From contig QPMI01000640.1 in NCBI GenBank assembly GCA_004431415.1, forward strand, positions 124,001 to 188,000: a stretch of DNA of 64,000 bases, read 5' to 3'. The notes under the pieces were generated by a model. That model did no database searches, had not been told where the DNA came from, and saw only the letters and a list, made by a program, of their open reading frames with translations. The position numbers and the translations under genes were made by a program. This DNA is from Cyanophora paradoxa. Taxonomy: Eukaryota; Glaucocystophyceae; Cyanophorales; Cyanophoraceae. Positions 21,946 through 32,900 of this stretch are shown piece by piece (within the stretch, counting starts at the first letter, position 1; each line of letters starts with the position of its first letter).

Positions 21946-22911
21946 CGGGCGGGTGGCTCACCGCGGGCGTTGTCGAGGCTGGCGCACATTACGTCGACCA
22001 GCGCGCGCACCGAGCCGGCGAAGAGCGTCCCGCTCCCTGCCCGAGCTCAGCATTCCATGAGGGCGCGGGGCCCCCGCGCGGGGCGCACCGAAGGCGGCGA
22101 CGGCCGCAAGAACGCGCATCCCGTGCTCCACGAGCTCGTGGTGGTCCGTCCGCGCCTTCAGCAGCCGCAGCACCGAGTGCGCTGCGCCGCGTGAGGAAAG
22201 AATCTGCTCCGCCGTGCGGTCGGGCGCAGTGGGAAGCGACGCGTGGCGCACCGGCGCCGATGGTTGCAAAGGCGCAGACGCTTTCGGCGCCGGCGGCACA
22301 CATCGATTCGATGGCGTTAAAGCAGGCGATGAGCGCCGGAGGCCGCAGCACGTCGCTGCTGTCCAGCACGGCCAGCAGCCGCTTGCACCCGTCGTGGTGC
22401 AAAAGCTCCAGCACCGCATCTGCTTGTGTCGTTTCGAGGTCTCAGCGCGCGCCTGCGGGGCGGCGCGGCCGCGGGTCAGGGAAAGCACCTCTGGGAGCAG
22501 GGCCGTGCTTCGTCTTCCAGATGATGGCGCGGCATGCGATCTCGATCTGCATACAGCGTAAACTTGCGTCGCCGTCGCCGCTGAAGCGCTTAGGCGCCAC
22601 CTGCTCGTTGTCGTGCGGGTGGTTCTTGATCGAAGTGAGCACCTGCTCGACCGTGGCGTGGTTCCAAGCTGCGAGTTGCGGTCAAAATGAGGGTTCAAGT
22701 TACGAAGAGATAGAGAGATGCGCCCACCGGCTTGTCCCGGAAGCGCCCTCTTCAGCAAGCCGCCGCCTCCACCCTTGTCTTCGTCGTCGCTCGGGCGGCA
22801 GCATAGGTCCAAACCAAAGCTTGCTATGGCATCTTTCATGCGCTCCAAGAAGAATCGGGCGAGCAGCTGCCCGGCCGAAATCCGATCCGGCGCGCGGAAG
22901 CTGCCGTCCAT
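20232..22911 (-). CDS. Armadillo/HEAT-like helical repeat protein, function unknown
   Basis: The predicted start at 22911 gives MDGSFRAPDRISAGQLLARF with AIASFGLDLCCRPSDDEDK. Following exons on the minus strand are Leu/Ala helices in pairs typical of armadillo or HEAT solenoids: ATVEQVLTSIKNHPHDNEQV, LHHDGCKRLLAVLDSSDVLR, PPALIACFNAIESMCAAGAE, HSVLRLLKARTDHHELVEHG, ALVDVMCASLDNARG, ILYTLVGLSPATILP, TCIEEGADAVACGVVCASYK, AFAEASAEAITLLGHMYDRA and TGVAIQALALLCLACEG. The tail is Pro/Ser/Arg-rich (LSPRRFSAQSYGAAAPSIF) and probably disordered. No catalytic motif is seen. A vacuolar or trafficking scaffold role is possible but unproven. Long poly-G runs at 21037-21061 and 21915-21945 lie in its introns (C-rich on the sense strand). 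The exact 3' end is a best guess. Confidence 0.5.
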
Positions 22912-23036
22912 GGCGGCCCCTGCGGCGCCGCTGGTGCGGCCAAGCTCCAAAAGTCACCAGCTCCGGCGGCCGAGTCGCCCCCGGTCGGAGCTTCGGTCGG
23001 AGCGCTCTAATCGGAGTACCCCTGCATTGGATCATG

Positions 23037-23444
23037 CTAGGGACTATCCTTGCAAGGAACCACCTTGCGTTTAAGGTGCGTTTTTGGCCGTTTAAGGTGA
23101 CCTTGCCAAGGTCGGAAGGTGATCAAGGTGAGGGCAAGGTCCGCCCATACAAAATTTTTGTATGGGAGCGCTACGGCGGCCTACATCTGACCCCCCCATC
23201 GGACGCTGGATTGGTGGAAACGTGCTTAATTTCAGCCACATTTGGCTAAGATCAACTCGATCTGAGACATAGATCAAGTGAAAGATGCACGGTTCAATGT
23301 TGGATCTAGTAAATTGTGAGCCCGCCGCACGATTTGTATGGTGAAAACTTTGTATGGCGGGACCTTAAGGGAACCTTGCCAAGGTGGCGAGGCGTTCAAG
23401 GTCACCTTGTCAAGGTGGCGAGGGGTACCAAGGATAGTCCCTAG
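23037..23444. mobile_element. Non-autonomous inverted-repeat transposon (MITE), 408 bp
   Basis: The ends are inverted: CTAGGGACTATCCTTG at 23037-23052 and its reverse complement, allowing one internal difference, at 23429-23444. The 6-bp direct duplication ATCATG sits immediately outside at 23031-23036 and 23445-23450. Subterminal zones on both sides contain clustered CAAGGT/ACCTTG words, including CCTTGCCAAGG, and CCATACAAA-type words, giving strong fold-back potential. There is no coding capacity. It lies between two genes, upstream of the DPYA-repeat gene. Confidence 0.85.
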
Positions 23445-23600
23445 ATCATGCCATCATGGCTGGCATAGCCAGCACAGGCTCGCCAGCGGCCGTAGGCGCG
23501 CCTGGGTGCGGCTAGGCACGTTCGCGGTGCACCCTTGTTGACGGTCGATTTGCTGTGCACGCTTGTGGACTGTCGAGCCTTTCAGCATTCACCTGCCGCA

Positions 23601-26600
23601 ATGGACACATCCGGGAGCTACGAGAACTCGCTGGAGCTGTCCTCGTCCGCCGGCAGCATGAACTTCGGCCGCAACGAGGCGGCGTTCGCCTTCGGCGGGC
23701 AGATACCGCGTGCGGTGCAGAAGAAGCTCCAGCAGCAGCAACAACAACAACAGCAGCAGCAGCAGGGCGCCGGGCGCGGCAGCTACGGCGCTCCAATTTC
23801 AAAATCCGCGCCCGCCCCTGCCGGCCGCGGGGTCCCTCCGGCGGCCGGCGCGCGCGATCCTTACGCAGCTATCAACCTCTCGGGTCCCGCATCATCATCC
23901 GCCGCGAAGCCGAGGGAGCCCTACGCCGGCATCCAGCTCGGCGGTCCGAGCGCAGCAGCGGCGAAGGACCCCTATGCCAGCATACCGCTCGGGGGCGCTA
24001 GCGGCGTCGCGAAGAAGGATCCTTACGCGGGCATCCCCCTGAGCGCGGGCCCCGGTCCCTCGGGAGGCGGGGGCGGGGGCGGCGTGCTGGGGTTCGGCGG
24101 CGGCCGCGGCGGCGCGGGCGCCAAGGACCCGTACGCGGCGGTGAGCTTGGACCCGTACGCGGCGGTTGATCTCAGCCGCGCGTCCTCCGCGCCGGGGGCG
24201 GCCAAGAAGGACCCCTACGGAGGCATCCAGCTCGGCGGCGGCGGCGCTGGCGGAGGCGGCGGCGGCCAGCGGCGCGGGAGCGCGACTTTCGACGCGGACA
24301 GCGATTTCGACTTGGAGGAGTTCGAGAAGCCGCAGAACAAGGGCCGGCGGACTGCCCCGGCGGGGGCCGCGACCGCCGCCTCCGCCTCCGCCTCCTTCGC
24401 GCGCGCCTCCAGCGCCCCCGCCAAGCAGGCCCCGCCCTCCGACCCCTACGCCGCCATACCCCTCGACTTCGGCGGCGGCGCCAAGGCCGGCGCGAAGGAG
24501 AAGCGCAGGGGTTCGGCCTCGGGCGGGGACGCTTTCGACCCCTTCGCGCCCCGCCCGGGTATCGCCGTCTTCGACCCGAACGCCGACCCCGACTTCGATG
24601 AGCTGTACGCCCCCCCGAAGCCCAAGCCCGCCCCCTCCCCCGTCCCGGCTCCGTCCCCCGCCCCCGCCCCCGCCCCCTCTCCGGAGCCGCGCCCGGGCAT
24701 GTCGGGCCGCAAGGACGCTGCCCCCGGCCCCGCATCCGCCGCCGGCTCCTCCTCGGCTTCGAAGGGCGGCGGCCAGTCTCTCTGGAGCGCCCCCGGGGCC
24801 CAGTCCTCCCTCGCCCCCGCCCGCTCCGCCCCTTCCTCTTCCCTCAAGGCGAGCGCCCCCCCCTTCCCCCCCTTCCCCCTCGCCTGCTGATACACGGGCA
24901 GGGGGGCGCGAAGGATGCCTACTCCTTCGAGATCGACCTCAAGCCTGCGTCGTCCTCCTCCAAGGCCCGCCGCGGGCCCCGCGCCCCCGCAACCCCCTCC
25001 CCGCACCTCCTCTCATCCCCCTCTTGCCCCGCCGCAGGCCCCGCCAGCATCAACCAAGCCGAAGGATCCGTACGCCTTCGACCTCGACCTCTCCTCCGTA
25101 CCCTCCTCCAAGCCCGTGAGCCCTCTGCCCCCTTCCAGCTCGCCTTTCTGAGAGCCTCTCCCGGCTAATCGCGTGCCCCAGGCCGGCCCGAAGGACCCCT
25201 ATGCCTTCGACATCGATCTCAACCTCCCCTCCTCGAAGTCCCAGGCCCGCGCCCCTATCGACCCGCGTACCCTGGGGTCTCCTGTTGACGCGGTACCCCT
25301 GCAGCCCGCAGCAGGCAAAGTGAAGGACCCGTACGCGTTCGACGTCGACGTGCCTGCCGCAGGCTCCAAACCCGTGCGCATGCACCCCCTAGCCTTCCTG
25401 TACCCCCATCCCTCTGAGCCGGGGCAGGGATCGGCGAGAGGGTCGGACTTGGACGGGGAGAGCCGGCCGCGCACGGGCCCGCAGGCGCAGGCGGAGTCGC
25501 GCCGCGGGTCCATAGCCGACTCGCTGGCGGCGGCGGCGCAGGGGGGGCGGCCCCTCTCCGCAATGGAGCGAGCGGAGATGGCGCTGAGGAGCGGCCGGGG
25601 CGGCGGCAAGGCGGCCCCGGCGGCGCCGCCGGCGGCGCGCAGGTCGACATTCGAGGATTCGGACAGCAGCGAGGTGTTCGACTCGGATGGGGAGCTGGTC
25701 GTGGGGCCCAGGAAGCCCAAGGCGAGGCCGCCCGCTGCCCCCGCCGGCCCCGCCCCTGTTCGCCACCTGCCCCCTCTGCCCCCGCCCCCTCGCCCCCTGC
25801 CGCCTCCCTCGACTCGGCGTGTGCAGGGCGCGAGGGACCCGTACGCCGCGATAGACCTCGACATGGACTTCGGAAAGGCCGCCGGCAAGCCCGCCCCGGA
25901 AAAGGGCCCCGGCGAGAAGAACCGGCGGGGCAGCATCGCCTCCGACGCCTCCCTGGTGCAAGCCAGCGCCGCGCAAGGAAACAAACGCGGAAACGAGATC
26001 CCCCCGCGCAGGAGTCTGTCCCCTCGTCGGCCTTCTCGGACTCGCCGCGGCGCAAGTCGCCCCGGCGGGGGGCCGGCGCTGGGGCGGGCGCAGGCGCGGG
26101 CAAGCCGCAGCAGCGGCGGCCGCTCAGCGACGAGGAGGAGGACCTCGAGGTGCGGCGGGCGCGCTGGGGCGCGGGGCGACCGCTTCCGGCCGGCCGGCCT
26201 CTCTGAGGCCCGCGGCAGGCCAGCGGCGGCCTCGGCGAGTCCGACGAGCTCGCCAAGAGGTGCGCCCCAGCGACCCGCCCCGCCGGGGCGCGCGTGGTGG
26301 GGGTGTGGTGGAGGTGAGGGGGCCGGCTCGGGGCGCAGCGACGCGCTGGCGAACGCGATCCGGACGCTGGACTCGGCCATCGCCGAGCGCGCCCCCGTCC
26401 CCGCCCCCAAGAGGTCCCCCGCCCCTCCCCGCCCCGGAGAGCCCCCCCTCCCAACACCCGCATTCGGAAGCCCCGCGCCGCCTGACGCCCTAAGCCCCTC
26501 CCTTTCGCCGCAGCTCTTCCTTCAAAGCCTCCGCACCCGCTCCAGCCCCGGCCCCGGCCCCGCCGGCGCACCAGCCCATCATCGCCGCCAAGCTCGGGAT

Positions 26601-29004
26601 CCAGGTTCGAGTCCAGCCGGAGCCCCATTATGCGAGCGCCGGGGTGAGCCTGGGGTACAGGTGCGGACCATCGCGGACCTTCTCGCGGAGGACCCGACCC
26701 CGATGCCCTTGGCCTCTGCCGGGGTACGGGAACCTCACTCGCGCGGCCTCGATTTCGTTTCGTTTCGTTGAATTCGGCTCTGCGGCCCCGCAGAGCGAGA
26801 CGAGCAGCGGGGTGCCCACCCCGCGCCGCAGCTCCGACGGCGGCGAGATCTCCTCGGTGAGCGTACCCCCTCTTCCTCCTCCCACCACGACTGAGGGGTC
26901 CCGTCCATTCTCCAGCCCGAGCCCGTGCCCGTCGTGAGGGCTTCAGTCACGGGGCAGCGCGTCTTCTCTGCGGCCGACCTGATGGTTCGTGAGGCGCCGT
27001 ACCCCCCGGATCCCGCAGAAACCGAGCTCAATCCCGTACCCCCCAGCGCCAGTCCGTTTCCGCTTCGGAAGTCTCGGCCTCGCAGGAGCTCGCAAACTCG
27101 GCCTCCAGCATCCCAGAGGTTCCTCTCTCCCTTCTTGTCTTTGTACCCCCCAGCGATGTGACCGCGTACCCACAGATCGCGGACTCGATCGGGTCGCCCC
27201 TGGGGCGCAGCGGGCGCCGCGTGTTTGACTCGATCGAGGAGGTCCCGGTTCGGATCATCCCGTCATAAACCACTCCACGCTCACCCCGCGGGGCCGCCAG
27301 GAGGAGGAGGAGGAAGAGGACGGGGGAGGGGTCGACGAGAGTGCCGGCGAGGTGCGTGCGAGGCGGGCACCCCTCGGCGGGACACGTGCAGAGCGTCGCC
27401 GGCGGCCATCCCGCACTGCCACCGAGGCCTCGCCGCTCGCACAGATCCCGGACGAGGACGAGGAAGAGGAGGAGCGGGGTGGGGCGGGGCACGACGCCTC
27501 CGTCGTCGGCACCGAGCCCGTGCGCCCGCCCCCGGCCCCGCCCCTATTCCCCCTCTTGCCTGCTCCTCCCCTCCCTCTCTGCCTCCTCTCCACAGAGATC
27601 GCCCTGCTAGAGATCCATCCTTTCCCAAACGACCCGTGTCCCTCCCTACGATGGAGAACGCTCGCCAGCCGCTCGACTTCGGGGCGGGGCCGCGCTGAGG
27701 CGGGCGGGGGTGCGCAGGTGAGCGACGGGGAGGAGGGGGAGGGCGGGGGTGGCCCCCGCGCCGACCGCGACGACGCCGGCACCGTGCGCCCCCCCGCCGC
27801 GACCCGTCCCGCCAGAAACCTTCCCGAACGCAACACTCCACGTCCATCTCTAGAGGGAGGGGGGGGAGAAGGGGGGGTAGGGGAATGGGTGTGGGGGAGG
27901 AGAGGGGGGGGGTGCTTCTAGGGGGTCTAGGGGAAGGGTGCGGGGCGGTGTGGAGGGGCGTGGGGGCGGGGCGTGCGGGGCTGGTCGAGCGGCTCCGGCA
28001 GGAGTACACGGAGGACTTCGAGGCCCTCTCCGTCGCCGACACCAGCGCCCTCCTCAGCCCCAAGGCCCCGCCCCACACCCCCCGGCCCCTCCCTCTCCTC
28101 CCTCCCGCTCAAGACGGGCGCAGGGCCAGCGCACGCCCTCCGCCCTCCGAACCGGCGTGCGGGTGCGCCGGGGCCCTACGAGCGCAAGCGAACGGCGCGC
28201 CTCTTTTAAGCAGGCGTGTACCCCCGCAGGAATCGGCGGGGTCGCTGCGGGAGTCGGTCGGGGAGCGGCGCCGGAGCGTTGCGTTCCGCGAGACGCCGTC
28301 GCGCCGCGGTCCGCCGGGCGCATTCGGAGCGCCTCCCCGGGGGCTGAGGCCGGCGCGTGCCCCCCGCAGGCCACACGCACGACGCGGAGGTGCAGGCGGG
28401 CGGCCCCCTGCGGCCCCTCGTCGGCAACTGGACCTCCGCCCTTCCCTTCGACTACACGCGTACCCCCTCCCCCTACCCCCGCGCCCGCACGCGGCTGAGC
28501 GCGGGAGGGGCAGTGCCGGAGGTCCCCGCCGAAGATGTGTTCGAGGTGCGTGCGGCGGGGCTGGCGGGGCGATCGGGCCGAGCTCAGTCGGCTCCGCTCA
28601 GGTCAACCAGTGGGCCACGATGGAGTTCTTCAAGCGGCAGCTCGACCTCCTCTGCATTCGGGTACGAGAGTCCCGCCCCGTCGCTCTCCCCGCCCCTCCC
28701 ACACCCGACCCGCGCGCTCCCCAGATCAAGACGGACGCGTTTGCGGCCGACCTGCACGCCGGCGCCCTCGCGGGGAGCGGCTGGGGGTACTACGGCGGGG
28801 GTTACCGCTACACGACCCTCGAGGAGACGAAGCAGGCGCGCCCGCGTACCCCCCTCCCGGCGCCACCGCGGGCCACGCGAGGGCGCAAGGAACCGGGGGT
28901 GCGTGGCGCAGTACATCGCGGCGAACCGGCCGAAGGCGGTCTCCTTCGAGGAGGCCCTCGAGGCCGTCAAGCGGGAGGAGGCCCTCGGCATTCGCATCTC
29001 CTAG
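23601..29004 (+). CDS. DPYA-repeat protein with C-terminal C19orf44-like (DUF4614) domain
   Basis: It starts MDTSGSYENSLELSSSAGSM, followed by a glutamine tract (about 23729-23764). About thirteen short repeats follow: eight of the form DPYA-x-I/V-x-L (for example RDPYAAINL, KDPYASIPL), then a second class DPYAFD-[LIV]-D-[LV] (KDPYAFDLDL, KDPYAFDIDL), and RDPYAAIDLD near 25840. The middle is Ser/Pro/Arg/Glu-rich and probably disordered, with SPRRKSPRRG, PIIAAKLGI and acidic runs near 27300-27480. The C-terminal exons VERLRQEYTEDFEALS, QWATMEFFKRQLDLL, YRYTTLEETKQ and YIAANRPKAVSFEEALEAV match, from memory, the C-terminal domain of human C19orf44 (RYTTLExxKxYIxxxRPxxLxxExAL). Function of that family is unknown to me. 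Many introns begin GTACCCC. Central exon joins are approximate. Confidence 0.65.
23729..23764 (+). repeat. CAG/CAA glutamine tract
   Basis: A run of CAG and CAA codons gives about twelve consecutive glutamines in the DPYA-repeat protein, just after the predicted helix AVQKKL. Confidence 0.9.
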
Positions 29005-29905
29005 CTCGTCTCCTGGCGCCCCCCTTCCCCTCCCACCTCCCCCCCTTCCCTCTTCCAACCGGGCGTCGCCTGCACTCGAATCCGCAAGCCCCGCCAGCAG
29101 AGGTCGATCGCGGCTGCGGGCGTCAATCTCGCGCGCCGGCCCGGGCGCAGAGGGTGAATTTCGCGCAAGTCTTGGAACTCGAGCTGCAGCTGCAGCTGGC
29201 GCCGGCGGCGGAATTTCGCAGCGAGATATCGATGTTGCCCGGGCTTGCCCCGCCGCGGCCCCCCGGGCCCGCGAAGCTCGAATTAAGTGCGAACGTGTAC
29301 GTAACGCTCCGCAAGCTTACCCCGGCCCGATTAAGTCGTTCGAATTCGCGTACCCTCTGCATGCTCCGCGGCGAGTCCGCGCCCTGCTGCTTCGGGAAAA
29401 GACGCGAATCCCGTCCACGCATTTCCCGAATGCACTGCGGCAGCCGGGCGCCCGCCGCCTGGGAGCAGCATGCCGCAGTACGCACGCGCGCGGCTCTACG
29501 TACGCCACAGCAGCAGCAGCTTCCGAAGTTCGAATTCCCGTTCGACGTCCTGTCGATCAGGCACCTGCAGCTAGCGCTATAGCTAACGCTGGCGGAGCGA
29601 GCTCTAGATCTTAAGCTTGCGTCAGATAGTTCAGAGGCACGCGCGCGTTGACTTTACTGCGGCACGCTCTTAAGCTTGAGTCGTTCGAACAATCGCCGCA
29701 GAGGGCGAGGCCAGCTGCAGCTGCAGCAGCTGCAGGCGCGGGCCATTGCAATTGCAGGCATGCAATTGCAATCGCAATCGCAACTGCAACTGCACCTAAT
29801 ATAGCTGGGCTTCATGGCTTCAGCAGCATACGCCAGTTTTAGTTGCAACTCCGCCTCGTTGGGCCCGCTCAGCGGATGCATATGCATGCGCAGCGTCGTC
29901 GTCAT
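29005..29905. other. Intergenic region, no gene recognised
   Basis: About 900 bp without a convincing exon. It contains dense CAGCTG/GCTGCA palindromes around 29178-29200 and 29712-29735, and tandem AATTGCAATTGC/AATCGC words at about 29745-29790. It probably includes the 3' end of the DPYA-repeat gene and the promoter of the redox gene. Confidence 0.45.
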
Positions 29906-32900
29906 GCGTTCGGCGACCGAGGCTCTTGAGCCTCCAGCCGCTCGCGCATGCGCAATCGTGCGCGAACGAGCGCATCCCTTGGCCTTGAGCTCGGTCGGGG
30001 CGCCGGCGAGGCCGCGGCCGGTGTCTGCGTCAGTTGCATGCGCAGCCGCGGAGCGCCGGCCAGGACAATTCCGGTGGCAGCAGCCGCAGTGCCGAGGTCG
30101 GCGCCTCTGTTCGCTCCCGCAGCTTCGGTTGCAGCTGCGGCTGGTCGCGCTGGTGGCGCTGGCGCTCTGGGGCGGCAGCGCGCCGGCGGCGCTGGGGCAG
30201 GCGGCGGCGCCCTCGTGCTCGAAGCCCCTGTGCAGGACCGGCGTGGGCCCGGCCTCCCGCTGGTCTCCCCCCGGTGCGCCTCCTTGCCTCGCCTCTTCGC
30301 GCGGCGCCCCTCACAGCCCCTATCTGATCCTGGTATCGGCGCAGCGAGCACTTTCCGGCGCGTCTCCGCGGCGTCTCCCCCCTCGGCTCCGCTTCCGCCG
30401 CTCACGGTGCGCGGACCCCGCGTACACGGACACGGCCGAGGCGCGCGGCTCGCTGATCACGAGTCGCGGCGGCGGCGGCGGCGGCGGCGGCAGAACGCGA
30501 GCCGCCTGCTGCAGACGGGCGTGGCGTACGCGGGGAGCGCCGTCACCTCGGCCTTCATCGCCGGCTGGATGCAGTTCCTCGCCCTCGTGAGCCCCTTCGG
30601 CGCCTTCCTTAAAAGCTTGGGCCCTCCTAAGCTGAAGCTACCTTTCAGCCAAGTAGTAAATCTAACGTTTAAGCTAATTATAAAGATGAATTCATTAGTA
30701 CGCTTCAATGTAGCCGTAGCTAAACCAGGAAAGCTGAAGCTGAACGGGCCAGGACATCGCGGAGTGGGCGACGAACGCGACGGACGACCCGCTGGTGTAC
30801 GCCTACGAGGCGTGCGACGCGGCGGGCCGCTGCTCGCTGCGCAACGGGAGCATCCCCGCGCCGCTGACCGCGGGCGGGGCGCTCGTGAATGGCGCGACGA
30901 ACCGCATCGACGGGGGGCCCGTCTACGGGGCCACCCCCGCGCGAGCGGCCGCCGTGCGGGCCTTCTCCGGCGGTTCGCCCCGCCTGCTTCTCCCCGCGTT
31001 CCTCTCCGACGCTCCCCCCGCAGGCCTTCTCAAGGAGGAGGGCTCGGCGGGGCCCCCGCCCAACGAGCTGGGCCTCCCGATGGGGGGCCCCCCCGAGCGC
31101 GCCCGCCGGCAGCGCCTGACCGGGAGCCCCGAGGGCAACGCCAGCCCCGCCCTCCTCGGCGTCATCAGGTGAGGCTGGAGGGCAGCCTGTGAACAGCCAT
31201 CCTGCGCTCTAGCGATCGCACGCGCTCGAGCTGCGCCCTCGAGCCTGCCCCTCGAGCGGCGGCCGGGGCGGCGCGCTGGGTGCCGCCTGACGCGGGGGCG
31301 GGGGCAGCACGCTGGTGCGGGAGCACAACCGGGTGGCGCGGGCGCTGCTGGCGGAGAACCCGGCGTGGGACGACGAGGCGCTCTTCCAGGAGGCGCGCGT
31401 CCGCGTCGTCGCCGTCATCCAGGTGCCCCGCACCGCCCCGCGCGCTCGAGGGCCCGCCCTCCGTGCCGGCGCCTGCTCGACAGCGCGCGTGACGCCGGCT
31501 GCTGCGGCGGGGCGCGCGCGGCGCAGCGGGTGACGGTGCTGGAGGTCCTCCCCGTCGTCCTCGGTGCGCCCCCTCGAAGCATCCACGGCAGGCCGCCGCC
31601 GCCCCGCCGGCATCCGAAGCCGCCGCGTCCCGCAGGGGCCCCGCTGACGACGTACAAGTACAACGCCTCCGGCGAGGCCCGCGTCCCGCTCGAGGTGCCC
31701 GCGCTCCGCGCCTCGAGGTTGAAGGGTAGGGGGCCCCCGCCCCGCCTAGAAGACCCGCCTCGTGCATGCGCAACGCGTCGCCCCCTCAGCGTCCGCCACT
31801 CACCCTGGGGTCTGAATCCTCATCTCAGTTCGCGGCGGCCGCGGCGCTCGTGCACCGGACGCTCCTCCCGCGCGTGCGCCCCGGCCCCCGGGCGCCAGCT
31901 GGCAACCGCGCAGCTCTCAGAGGCCTCGATGGGGGCAATCTGAGCGCCGCTCGGCCCCTCGCAGGCGTACGCGCGCGTGGACGCGAGCGGCGCCGTCGCC
32001 GCCGAGGGGCCCCTCTCCGCGTACGACGCGTACTACACCGCCGCCTTCCTCGAGGTGCCCCTACCCCCCCTCTTCGCTCCTCCGCGGGGCCCTCTGAGGG
32101 GCGGGGCGGGGCGCAGGGGAGCGCGGAGGGGATGCCGGGGCTCGTCCGCGGGCTCGCCTCGACGTACTCCTCCAGGGCCGACCTCCACTACGCCGACTTG
32201 TGCGCCTTCAACTCTACGATTCTGTAGTGGTTCCATAGGACCACTTGCCCCGCCCCTGACCGGGAGGGGCGCAGCCTGCGGGCGGGGCTGTGGCCGCTGC
32301 CGGACGCGGGGACGGAGGACTTGGCGCGGGGGCGGCTCGCGGGCCTGCCGCGCTACGGGCAGGCGCGGGCGGGCTTCGGGCTGCCCGTCCCCTCCTCGTG
32401 GGACAAGGTCGCCTCGGGGGCCGCCCTCCTGGAGGCCCTCCAGGTGCCCGCGCCCGAGCCCCCCGCCCGCCCCTCCCCATCCCCGGCTCAGCGGCCCCGC
32501 GCGGGGGGGCCGCAGGCGGCGTACCCCTCCCCGGCCGACGCCGACCTCCTCGTCGGCCTCCTCGCCGAGAAGGTCCGCCCGAGGCCCTCGAGCTCTTCTA
32601 GAGCACGCGCCTCTCTAAGATCTGGCTTTGAGACACGAAGCTGCTAGAGCTGCAGCTCGTCTCTGATCATGAGGGCGGGGCGCGCAGGAGCAGGCGGGGG
32701 GCGTGGTGGGCCCCCTCGCCGCCGCGATCATCCTCGAAACCATCAAGACCGTCCGCGACACCGACCCCTACTGGTCCCCCCAAGCCCCACCCGCCTTCCT
32801 CTCGTACCCCCCTTGCCTCAGCCGGCGGCGGCGCGCGCGCAGGTTCGACACGCTGGCGGCGCCGGTGCAGAACGAGGTGCGGGCGCGGCGCTTCACGGAC

